DNA of 64,000 nucleotides, taken from contig NZ_JAFVLN010000009.1 of NCBI RefSeq assembly GCF_017377775.1, positions 186,001 to 250,000 on the forward strand, written 5' to 3'. Shown in pieces: positions 32,778 through 39,985 of the stretch; positions within the stretch are counted from its first letter, which is position 1, and the number at the start of each line of letters is the position of its first letter. The notes beneath the pieces are model-generated. The model did no database searches and was not told where the DNA came from. It saw only the letters and a program-made list of their open reading frames with translations. Source of the DNA: Streptomyces sp. VRA16 Mangrove soil. Its GTDB lineage: Bacteria > Actinomycetota > Actinomycetes > Streptomycetales > Streptomycetaceae. Both the position numbers and the translations under genes were made by a program.

Positions 32778-33721
32778 CCGGCACCCTCGTCATCGGCAGC
32801 GGCTTCGTCGGCACCGGTGTCGCCCGGCGGCTGTGCGCCGCGGGTTCCCCGGTGACCCTCGCCTCGCGCGGGCGGCCCACCACGCCGCCTGCCGGCTACG
32901 GGGCCCGCTGGTGCGCTCTCGACGCCACCGACACCGAGGCCTGCGGACGGCTGCTCGCGCAGGTGCGGCCGGAGCGTGTCGTGCTGGTGCACGGCCCGTC
33001 GGACGTGACGTGGTGCGAGGCGCACCCGGCCGAGGCGGAGCGCGCGCACGTGGCGGTCGCCGACAACGTGGCGTCGCTGGCGCCGGACGCGCGGATCGTG
33101 CTGATCTCCACGGACAACGTCTTCGACGGCGCCGCGCCGCGCAACACCGAGTCCACGCCGGTCTCCCCGGCGAACGCGTACGGGCGGGCCAAGCGCAGGG
33201 CCGAGGAGGTGCTGCTGGGCACGGCGGCGGACGCGGTCGCGCTGCGGGTCAGTCTCGTCTACGGTCACGAGCCCGCCGACGCCGGCAAGTGGCTCAACTT
33301 CTTCGCGGCCTGCGCGCACCGGCTGCTGGCCGGGGAACCGGTGCGGGCCCCGGACGACCACTGGACCACTCCGGTGGCGGTGGACGATGTCGCCCGGGTC
33401 ACGGCCGCCCTGCTGGACGCGGCCGCGCCGCTGCCGCCGGTGCTCCACCTGGGCGGCCCCGACCGGGTCACGCGCGCCGAGTGGGCGATGACGATCGCGG
33501 ACGCGCTGGGCGCGGACCGGCAGTTGGTGGAGCCGGTGCCGAAGGCGCGGACCCGTTATGCGTCACGGCCGCGGAACGCGTGTCTGGCGAGCGAGCTGAC
33601 CGCGACGCTGCCGGGCCTGGCCGGACTGCGGGTCCGCGGCATCGACGCGGCGGCCCGCGCGCTGGCCGCCGACTTCGGGCCCGTCACCCGCCCGCCGGCG
33701 CCGGCCCGGGATCGCGGGTGA
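32774..33721 (+). CDS. RmlD-like extended SDR reductase
   Basis: The protein has 315 residues. The NADPH loop is IGSGFVGTGVARRL; STDNVFDG and YGRAKRRAEE supply the Thr and Tyr-xxx-Lys of the dTDP-4-dehydrorhamnose reductase group. The gene starts in an ATGA overlap and ends the cluster operon. Acarbose clusters encode AcbL and AcbN oxidoreductases at this pathway stage, neither of which appears here. This enzyme is the only evident reductase and may reduce the cyclitol ketone. Its 3' end overlaps the convergent hydrolase gene by 38 bp. Confidence 0.82.
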   Translation: MTGTLVIGSGFVGTGVARRLCAAGSPVTLASRGRPTTPPAGYGARWCALDATDTEACGRLLAQVRPERVVLVHGPSDVTWCEAHPAEAERAHVAVADNVASLAPDARIVLISTDNVFDGAAPRNTESTPVSPANAYGRAKRRAEEVLLGTAADAVALRVSLVYGHEPADAGKWLNFFAACAHRLLAGEPVRAPDDHWTTPVAVDDVARVTAALLDAAAPLPPVLHLGGPDRVTRAEWAMTIADALGADRQLVEPVPKARTRYASRPRNACLASELTATLPGLAGLRVRGIDAAARALAADFGPVTRPPAPARDRG

Positions 33722-35054
33722 ACCGGGCGCCGGTGAGTTCCAGCGCGACCGGACGCCCCTCGGGGTCGCGGCGTACGCGCAGTTCCTCACCGGCGTAGGC
33801 GCCGTCGAGCCCCACCAGGCCGCCCTGCGGGGTGGGGCCGAAGCGGCAGGCGGGCGCCCGGAACCGGGACGGCCTGGTGCGGGTGCTGACGGGCTGGAGC
33901 AACAGGCCGCCGTCCGGCTCCAGTTGGACGGCGTGCGGGCGCGGGCCCTGGTACCAGTAGCCGGTCAGCGCCAGGGTCCGGGCGGGCACGTCGGCGGGCC
34001 GCCACTCCTCGGGCAGCGGGAGGGTCTGCTCGCCCAGGACGTCCAGCAGGTCGAGGGCGCGGCTCGGGCTCAGTCCCGTGCTGGCGTTGCCGAGGACGAC
34101 GGCGCCGGTCCGCCGCTCGCGGTCCACCCAGACCGTGGCGAGGTGGCCGGGGATGCCGCCGGGGTGGCCGACGAGGGTGCGGCCCTGGTGGCGTACGACC
34201 TGGAGGCCGAGGCCGAAGCCCGCTCCGGGTCCGTCGCGGCGGGCGGACAGCTCCGTCGGCTCGGCCATCTCGGCGAGCGTGTCCGGGTGCAGCACCCCTG
34301 CGCCGTCGCCGAGCAGGAACTCGGCCCAGCGGGCGAGGTCGGCCGGGGTGGACCACAGCGCGCCCGCGGCGGCCATGGCGCGGCTGTCGCCGACCGTCTC
34401 CGGGACGAGCACGGGGGCCCAGGGGTGGACGGCCCAGCCGGGCGCGGCGTCCGGTCCCGGGTCCGTGCCGGTGCCGCGCAGTCCGAGCGGCGCGAGCACC
34501 TCCTGTCGCAGGACGTCCTCCCAGGGGGCCCGGCGGATCCGTTCGACCAGTGCTCCCAGCACGGCGTAGCCGATGTTCGAGTACTGGAACCGTTCGCCGG
34601 CCGGGCCCAGGACGCCGTCGGCGGACGGCAGCGCGTCGGCCGGCCCCGGTCCGCTGTGGGGCCAGTCGCAGCCGGGGGTCATGGCGGCCAACCCCGCCGT
34701 GTGGGTGAGGAGTTGCTCCGCCGTGCGGTCGCCGGCGGGCGTCCCCGGGAGGTACCGCTCCAGCGGTACGTCCGTCTTCAGCTCGCCCAGGTCGCGCAGC
34801 CGCAGGACGAGGACCGCCGTGAACGACTTGGTGAGGGAGCCGATCCGGTACCGGGTCTGCAGCGTCGGCGGCCGGTCGCCGACCCGGCCGCGCACCCCGG
34901 TCCACGCCGTCCGTCCGTCGACGAGGGCGCAGCCGACGACCGACGGCACGCGGCCGTCGGCCTGTGCGGCGGCGAGCCGGTGCAGCAGAAGACGCCCGAC
35001 GCCGCCGAGCGGCTGCTCGGCGGCGTCGGCGCGGGGCTGGGGCAGCTGACGCAT
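33684..35054 (-). CDS. Cytosolic serine beta-lactamase-fold hydrolase or acyltransferase
   Basis: The protein has 456 residues and no signal peptide. It has the SxxK motif in GSLTKSFTAVL, YxN in YSNIGYAVLG and HxG in HPGGIPG, that is, the class C beta-lactamase/DD-peptidase/esterase fold. ATG 35054 has GGGAGAG upstream. Family members include esterases and acyltransferases such as LovD. It converges with the cluster operon but its promoter region (35126-35183) repeats the acbA/acbV promoter block, so co-regulation with the cluster is likely. Acylated acarviostatin relatives (butytatins, isovalertatins) are known, which makes an acyl-transfer or de-acylation role worth testing. Confidence 0.85.
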   Translation of the reverse strand: MRQLPQPRADAAEQPLGGVGRLLLHRLAAAQADGRVPSVVGCALVDGRTAWTGVRGRVGDRPPTLQTRYRIGSLTKSFTAVLVLRLRDLGELKTDVPLERYLPGTPAGDRTAEQLLTHTAGLAAMTPGCDWPHSGPGPADALPSADGVLGPAGERFQYSNIGYAVLGALVERIRRAPWEDVLRQEVLAPLGLRGTGTDPGPDAAPGWAVHPWAPVLVPETVGDSRAMAAAGALWSTPADLARWAEFLLGDGAGVLHPDTLAEMAEPTELSARRDGPGAGFGLGLQVVRHQGRTLVGHPGGIPGHLATVWVDRERRTGAVVLGNASTGLSPSRALDLLDVLGEQTLPLPEEWRPADVPARTLALTGYWYQGPRPHAVQLEPDGGLLLQPVSTRTRPSRFRAPACRFGPTPQGGLVGLDGAYAGEELRVRRDPEGRPVALELTGARFTRDPGPAPAGG

Positions 35055-35125
35055 GGGGCGGCTCTCCCTGGGTCGGTCGCACGAGGTCGCGGAAGGGTGC
35101 GCACGGCCGCGCGCGGCGGCGGGCC

Positions 35126-35183
35126 GCCCCGACTCAACCAGGCGCACCCCACCCCTGCAAGACCCTTCTGCAATTTTCAGCAG
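35126..35183 (-). promoter_or_regulatory. Promoter block shared with the acbA/acbV region
   Basis: GCCCCGACTCAA (35126-35137), GCAAGACC (35157-35164) and CTGCAATTTTCAGCA (35168-35182) match the elements at 15075-15132 in order, with spacing differing by one base in one gap only. Read on the minus strand, TTGCAG-N17-TTGAGT is a plausible promoter for the serine hydrolase, with the palindrome just upstream. Confidence 0.6.
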
Positions 35184-35221
35184 CCAATTACGGCCGCCCT
35201 GCGCGGAGTTGCCCGTGCGCC

Positions 35222-36082
35222 TCAGCCGCGCAGCACCGTGATGAACTCGCGTACGGTCCGCGCCATCGCCTCCCGTCCCACGGTCAGGTACGTGCGGGAG
35301 TCGACCGCGTCGGGATGCGCCGCGAGGAACTCCCGGATGGCCCCGGTCATCGCGATGTTGAGGGCCGTGCCGACGTTGACCTTGGCGATCCCGCCGCGGA
35401 CGGCCGCGGCCAGCTCGGTGTCCGGCACCCCCGACGAACCGTGCAGCACGAGCGGCACCCCGAGTTCACCGACCCCTTCCGCGAGCCGCTTCAGCAGCTC
35501 GTGGTCGAGGGCCGCGGTCCGCGTCGTCATGGCGTGCGAGGAGCCGACGGCCACGGCGAGCGCGTCCACGCCGGAGTCGGAGACGAACGCCCGCGCCTCA
35601 CCGGGGTCGGTGCGGGCCCCGGGCGCGTGCGCGTCGAGCGGTGCGGCGCCGCCCTTGCCGCCCACCTCCCCCAGCTCGGCCTCCACCCAGAGCCCGTTGG
35701 CGTGCCCCCAGTCGGCGGCGGCGCGGGTCGCGGCGAGGTTCTCGTCGTAGGACAGACGCGCGGCGTCGTACATCACCGAGCCGAATCCGGCGTCGGCCGC
35801 CTGCCGCAGCAGGTCGTCGCTCTGTACGTGGTCCAGGTGCAGGCCGACGTCGACGCCGGCCCGCTCGGCGACGGCCACGGCCGCGCGGGCCAGCGGCAGC
35901 AGCCGGCCGTAGCGGTAGCGGACGGCGTTCTCGCTGATCTGGAGGACGACGGGGGCGCCGGCCGCCTCGGCGCCCGCGACGACGGCCTCGATGTGTTCGA
36001 GGGTGATGACGTTGAACGCGGCGACGGCGCCGCGGCGGGCCGCGGCCTCCGTCACCAGGGTCCCTGTTGCTGCGAGGGGCAC
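35222..36082 (-). CDS. Class II ketose-bisphosphate aldolase (GatY/FbaA type)
   Basis: The protein has 286 residues. It has FNVITLEHIEAVV, the zinc ligands of HLDHVQ and AVGSSHA, LHGSSGVPD and GIAKVNVGTAL, the tagatose/fructose-bisphosphate aldolase pattern. It is downstream of a SIS sugar isomerase gene (34-bp gap) and near a DeoR regulator, an arrangement typical of amino-sugar or hexitol catabolism. Substrate is unknown. It may generate or consume triose and ketose phosphates near the C7 pathway, but nothing ties it to the cluster directly. Confidence 0.85.
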   Translation of the reverse strand: MPLAATGTLVTEAAARRGAVAAFNVITLEHIEAVVAGAEAAGAPVVLQISENAVRYRYGRLLPLARAAVAVAERAGVDVGLHLDHVQSDDLLRQAADAGFGSVMYDAARLSYDENLAATRAAADWGHANGLWVEAELGEVGGKGGAAPLDAHAPGARTDPGEARAFVSDSGVDALAVAVGSSHAMTTRTAALDHELLKRLAEGVGELGVPLVLHGSSGVPDTELAAAVRGGIAKVNVGTALNIAMTGAIREFLAAHPDAVDSRTYLTVGREAMARTVREFITVLRG

Positions 36083-36116
36083 TGCCCCTCCCTTCTCAAG
36101 TCCGGCGCCGGTGGCG

Positions 36117-37001
36117 TCAGTTGGCGTCGAGGATCACCGAGCGGGTGAGGTGGCGCGGCTGGTCGGGGTCGAGCTCCTGGCGGGCCGCGACGGCGACCGC
36201 GAGGCGCTGGGCGCGGACGAGTTCGGCCAGCGGGTCGAGGCGGCCCTCGATCCACAGCGCGCCGGTCGCGGCGACCTGCGCGGCGAGCCCCTCGGGCGCC
36301 TCGCCGAACATCCAGGTGGCGGTGCCGGTGGTGGTGACGCTGATCGGGCCGTGGCGGTACTCCATCGCCGGGTACGCCTCGGTCCACGACAGGGACGCCT
36401 CGCGCATCTTCAGCGCGGCCTCGTTGGCGAGCCCGACGGTCCAGCCGCGGCCCAGGAACGTGAACTGGCCGCACTCCGCGAGCCCTTCGGGCAGCGGCTC
36501 GGCGAGCGCGGTGCGGGCGTCGGCGACGGCCTGTTCGGTGTGCAGGCCGAGGTGAGCGCGGAGCAGGGTCAGCGCGGTGGTGGCGAAGCGGGTCTGCACG
36601 ACGGACTTCTCGTCGGCGAAGTCGAGCACCACGAGGTCGTCGGTGGCCGTCCTGATCGGGGTGTCCGGGTCGCCGGTGATCGCCGTGGTGCGCGCCGTGC
36701 CACGGACCGCGGCGAGCAGGTCGAGCACCTCGGTGGTGGTGCCGGAGCGGGTGAGGGCGATCACCCGGTCGTAGGCGCGCCCGGCCGGGAACTCCGACGC
36801 GGCGAACGCGTCCGTCTCGCCCTGCCCCGACTGCTCCCGCAGTGCGGCGGCCGCCTGCGCCATGAACCACGAGGTGCCGCAGCCGACGATCGCGACCCGC
36901 TCCCCCGCGGCCGGCAGCGCCGCCTCGTGCTGCGCGGCCAGACCCGCCGCGCGCGTCCAGCACTCCGGCTGGCTGTTCAGCTCGTTCTCGACATGACTCA
37001 T
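36117..37001 (-). CDS. SIS-domain sugar-phosphate isomerase/deaminase (AgaS-like)
   Basis: The protein has 294 residues and two SIS domains: VGCGTSWFMAQAAAALR with SRSGTT-like LTRSGTTTEV, then FLGRGWTVGLANEAALKMRE and YRHGPIS. It resembles the isomerase half of GlmS and AgaS, which deaminate/isomerise amino-sugar 6-phosphates. It lacks the GlmS glutaminase domain. Divergent from the DeoR gene, upstream of the aldolase; together they look like an amino-sugar or ketose catabolic operon. Confidence 0.85.
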   Translation of the reverse strand: MSHVENELNSQPECWTRAAGLAAQHEAALPAAGERVAIVGCGTSWFMAQAAAALREQSGQGETDAFAASEFPAGRAYDRVIALTRSGTTTEVLDLLAAVRGTARTTAITGDPDTPIRTATDDLVVLDFADEKSVVQTRFATTALTLLRAHLGLHTEQAVADARTALAEPLPEGLAECGQFTFLGRGWTVGLANEAALKMREASLSWTEAYPAMEYRHGPISVTTTGTATWMFGEAPEGLAAQVAATGALWIEGRLDPLAELVRAQRLAVAVAARQELDPDQPRHLTRSVILDAN

Positions 37002-37039
37002 GCCGGCCCCACTCCCTCACTCACAGCTGATGCTCGTTA

Positions 37040-37076
37040 ATGCAAGATATAGCTAGCTTTCGATCAACATCAAGCA
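37040..37076. promoter_or_regulatory. AT-rich divergent promoter with direct repeats (DeoR operator candidate)
   Basis: The only clearly AT-rich stretch of the AgaS/DeoR gap contains the palindrome AGCTAGCT (37051-37058) and, on the minus strand, CTTGATGTTGATCGAAAG with two TTGAT repeats. DeoR-type regulators commonly bind such short direct repeats, so this is the likely autoregulatory site. Confidence 0.4.
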
Positions 37077-37136
37077 TTCGTGCGCACAGCGGCTAGGGTT
37101 TGCCCGACCGAGTCGATCGACGATTGGAGGCCGCGG

Positions 37137-37916
37137 ATGTCCCGCGACGCCCGCTGGAAGTCCCTCCTGGAGCTGCTCGTCGAGCGCGGCCGCCTCGACG
37201 TCGAGGACGCGGCGGCCGAACTCGGGGTGTCCGCGGCGACGATCCGCCGCGACTTCGACCAACTCGCCGAGCAGCAGATGCTGGTGCGCACCCGGGGCGG
37301 CGCCGTCGTGCACGGGGTCAGCTACGAACTCCCGCTGCGCTACAAGACCGCGCGCAACGCCTCCGAGAAGCAGCGCATCGCCAAGGCCGTCGCCGAACTC
37401 CTCACGCCCGGCGAGGCGGTCGGCCTCACCGGCGGCACGACGACGACCGAGGTGGCTAGGGCGCTCGCCGTGCGGCCCGAACTCTCCTCCGGCAGCCCGA
37501 CCCTGACGATCGTCACGAACGCCCTGAACATCGCCAACGAGCTGGCGGTGCGCCCCCAGTTCAAGATCGTGCTGACCGGCGGGGTCGCACGGGCGCAGTC
37601 GTACGAGTTGATCGGCCCGCTCGCCGACGGCGTGCTCAGCCAGATCACCCTGGACACCGCGGTGCTCGGTGTCGTCGGCCTCGACGTCGTGCACGGCGCC
37701 TCCGCGCACGACGAGGCCGAGGCCGCGATCAACCGGCTGCTGTGCGAGCGCGCCGAGCGCGTGGTCGTCGCGGCGGACGCCAGCAAGCTGGGCCACCGCG
37801 CCTTCGCGCGGATCTGCGACGCGGAGCAGGTGGACGTCCTGGTGACGGACGCGTCCGCGGACCGGGCGGAACTGGAGCGGTTCGAGGAGGCGGGCGTCCA
37901 GGTCGTCGCCGTCTGA
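37137..37916 (+). CDS. DeoR-family transcriptional regulator
   Basis: The protein has 259 residues. The N-terminal helix-turn-helix is LDVEDAAAELGVSAATIRRD followed by RTRGGAV; the C-terminal DeoR sugar-phosphate sensor has GLTGGTTTTEVARAL, VLTGG and ADASKLGHRAF. ATG 37137 with GGAGG 6 nt upstream is favoured over GTG 37080. It is divergent from the AgaS-aldolase operon, which it probably controls in response to a phosphorylated sugar. Confidence 0.92.
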   Translation: MSRDARWKSLLELLVERGRLDVEDAAAELGVSAATIRRDFDQLAEQQMLVRTRGGAVVHGVSYELPLRYKTARNASEKQRIAKAVAELLTPGEAVGLTGGTTTTEVARALAVRPELSSGSPTLTIVTNALNIANELAVRPQFKIVLTGGVARAQSYELIGPLADGVLSQITLDTAVLGVVGLDVVHGASAHDEAEAAINRLLCERAERVVVAADASKLGHRAFARICDAEQVDVLVTDASADRAELERFEEAGVQVVAV

Positions 37917-37941
37917 CCGGACACCCACCCGCCTTCGGCCC

Positions 37942-38469
37942 ATGACGTCCCCCTGCTCGCCCCGCCGGCTCGCCCAGTGGCACGCCGGGATCACACACGC
38001 GGTGAGCCGCCTGCTCGCGACGTTCGAGGAGACCTACGGCCACCCGCCGGGCACGAACGCGATCCGCCCGGCCGACGAGGACGACCTCGCGGCCGCCCGC
38101 GCCTACGCCCGCGAGTCACTCGGGTTCGAGGATCTGCAGACGTTCTACGCGTCGATCGGCGAGGTGTCACTGCCCGACGTGGGCAACGGCTTCTTCCTCC
38201 ACTCGGCGCGCGACGTCCTCGACCGGCTCGCCCAGGACGGCCCCGTCGCCCTCCCGGAGGCCGACGACCCGCTCGGCATGGTGATCGCGTCGAACGGCGG
38301 GGGCCGTCTCTACGTCGCCGACCGGGGCGGCGCCGTCCACCGCTCCCGGACCGCGTCCGTGGACGACGGGGCGTTCGACAAAGTCGCCGGGAACCTCCCG
38401 GAGTTCCTCGATCTCGTGCTCCGCTCGGTCGTCCGCTTCGTGGAGACGGGCGAAGCCGGCGACCTGTAG
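37942..38469 (+). CDS. SMI1/KNR4 (SUKH)-type protein
   Basis: The protein has 175 residues with the SUKH pattern: an N-terminal acidic helix region, ESLGFEDLQTFYASIGEVSLP, GNGFFLHSARDVLDRL and DDPLGMVIASNGGG-LYVAD. Many bacterial SUKH proteins are immunity partners of polymorphic toxins; no toxin gene is adjacent, so it may be an orphan or a housekeeping protein. It lies 25 bp after the DeoR gene on the same strand. Confidence 0.65.
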   Translation: MTSPCSPRRLAQWHAGITHAVSRLLATFEETYGHPPGTNAIRPADEDDLAAARAYARESLGFEDLQTFYASIGEVSLPDVGNGFFLHSARDVLDRLAQDGPVALPEADDPLGMVIASNGGGRLYVADRGGAVHRSRTASVDDGAFDKVAGNLPEFLDLVLRSVVRFVETGEAGDL

Positions 38470-38514
38470 CGCCCCGCCGCCTTCCACCGCGCCCCGTCCC
38501 GCCCGCAACCCCCC

Positions 38515-38544
38515 TTGTCCCGTGGGCGACTCCACCCCTAATCT
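38515..38544 (+). promoter_or_regulatory. Predicted promoter of a leaderless MFS gene
   Basis: TTGTCC (38515-38520), an 18-bp spacer and TAATCT (38539-38544) form a good sigma-70-type promoter. The GTG start codon follows just 6 bases after the -10 box, so transcription would begin at or next to the start codon. Confidence 0.5.
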
Positions 38545-38550
38545 GACTTT

Positions 38551-39759
38551 GTGCCGCTACTAAACAAACTCGGGACCGTCAGCGCCGACAGTCCCCGCCT
38601 CCCCTCCCTGACCCGACTGCGCATCGCCCTCACCGTGTTCTTCGCCCTCGACGGCTTCGTCTTCGCGGGCTGGGTGGTGCGCATCCCCGCCATCAAGGCG
38701 CAGACCGGCGCGTCAGCCAGCGGGCTCGGGCTCGCGCTGCTCGGCGTCTCGGCCGGTGCCGTGATCACGATGATGCTCACGGGACGGCCGTGCCGCCGCT
38801 TCGGCAACCACCAGGTGACGGTGGCCTGCGGCGTACTGCTGCCGCTCACCGTGGTCCTGCCGCCGCTGACCCACTCACCGGTCACGCTCGGCCTCGTCCT
38901 GCTGGTGTTCGGGGCCGCGTACGGCGGCATCAACGTGGCGATGAACAGCGCGGCCGTCGACCTCGTCGCCGCGCTCGGCCGACCGGCCATGCCGAGCTTC
39001 CACGCCGCGTTCAGCCTGGGCGGCATGGTCGGTTCGGGCCTGGGCGGCCTGGTCGCGGGACAGCTGTCGCCGACCCGGCACCTGCTCGGGATCATGGTGA
39101 TCGGCCTCGCGGTCACGGCCGCCGCCGGTCCCACGCTGCTGCGGCAGCCGTCCCCGCGCCCCCAGGAACGTATACGGACGCCCTCCCCCGAACCGTCCCA
39201 CCGGATCGACCGCGGAACCCGGCTGCTCGTCCTGGTCTTCGGCCTGATCGCACTGTGCACGGCGTACGGCGAAGGAGCCCTGGCCGACTGGAGCGCGCTC
39301 CACCTGGAGCAGGACCTGCACGCGCACCCGGGACTCGCCGCGGCCAGCTACTCGTGCTTCGCGTTCGCCATGACCGTCGGCCGGCTCACCGGCACCTCGC
39401 TGCTCGAACGGCTCGGCAGGACGCGGACCTTGGTCTTCGGCGGCGCGACGGGGGCCGTCGGGATGCTGCTCGGTTCACTGGCCCCCTCGGTGTGGCCGGC
39501 CCTGATCGGGTTCGCGGTCACCGGGCTCGGCCTCGCGAACATCTTCCCCGTCGCGGTCGAGCGGGCCGGGGCGCTCGCGGGCCCCACGGGCGTCGCCGCG
39601 GCCTCCACGCTCGGCTACGGCGGCATGCTGCTCGGACCGCCCGCGATCGGCTTCATGGCGGACTGGTTCTCGCTGCCCCTCGCCCTGACGAGCGTGGCGC
39701 TGCTGGCGGCCGTCGCGGCGACGATCGGGTTCGCCACGCGCCGCGCGACCGTCGGCTGA
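38551..39759 (+). CDS. MFS transporter
   Basis: The protein has 402 residues and about twelve membrane segments, with FFALDGFVFAGWVVRIPAIK at the start and the RxGRT-like loop ERLGRTRTLVFGG in the C half. It resembles YbjJ/Ygay-type sugar or drug MFS proteins. The predicted start codon (GTG) is followed by rare codons (CTA CTA AAC AAA) and sits on the predicted transcription start. The TGA stop is the left copy of the target duplication of the adjoining MITE-like element. Substrate unknown. Confidence 0.88.
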   Translation: MPLLNKLGTVSADSPRLPSLTRLRIALTVFFALDGFVFAGWVVRIPAIKAQTGASASGLGLALLGVSAGAVITMMLTGRPCRRFGNHQVTVACGVLLPLTVVLPPLTHSPVTLGLVLLVFGAAYGGINVAMNSAAVDLVAALGRPAMPSFHAAFSLGGMVGSGLGGLVAGQLSPTRHLLGIMVIGLAVTAAAGPTLLRQPSPRPQERIRTPSPEPSHRIDRGTRLLVLVFGLIALCTAYGEGALADWSALHLEQDLHAHPGLAAASYSCFAFAMTVGRLTGTSLLERLGRTRTLVFGGATGAVGMLLGSLAPSVWPALIGFAVTGLGLANIFPVAVERAGALAGPTGVAAASTLGYGGMLLGPPAIGFMADWFSLPLALTSVALLAAVAATIGFATRRATVG

Positions 39760-39934
39760 GAGCCTGTCTTTGAACCCCCGTCGTCCGCCCGGAGGGCGGG
39801 CGCAGCGGCGGTCGGTGCGTGCGATCGTTGTGCGTCGTGCCAGGTCATGTGGCGGAGCCACCTGTCCAGGCACGACGTGCGGCGAGCGTGCGTGCCGGGC
39901 GTCGGGGCGCAGGCGGGGGTTCAAAGACAGGCTC
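39760..39934. mobile_element. 175-bp MITE-like element with 21-bp perfect terminal inverted repeats
   Basis: The ends are perfect inverted repeats (39760-39780 and 39914-39934, starting GAGCCTGTCTTTGAACCCCC). They are flanked by TGA on both sides (39757-39759 and 39935-39937), consistent with a 3-bp target duplication. The interior has a long imperfect hairpin (TCGTGCC...GGCACGA) and no coding capacity. The TIR style and 3-bp TNA-like duplication suggest mobilisation by an IS5-related transposase encoded elsewhere (inference). The left TGA is the stop codon of the MFS gene. Confidence 0.85.
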
Positions 39935-39985
39935 TGAGACCCGCGAAGCCACGTTGAAGCGCACTCCAGGCGGCAGACTCACCCC

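Noticed and set aside
37942..38469. Immunity gene of a toxin system
   Set aside because: SUKH family fits, but no toxin-like gene is adjacent on either side.
39760..39934. Element read as a transcription terminator of the MFS gene
   Set aside because: It has 21-bp perfect ends 133 bp apart plus a 3-bp flanking duplication, which indicates a mobile element even if it also folds as RNA.
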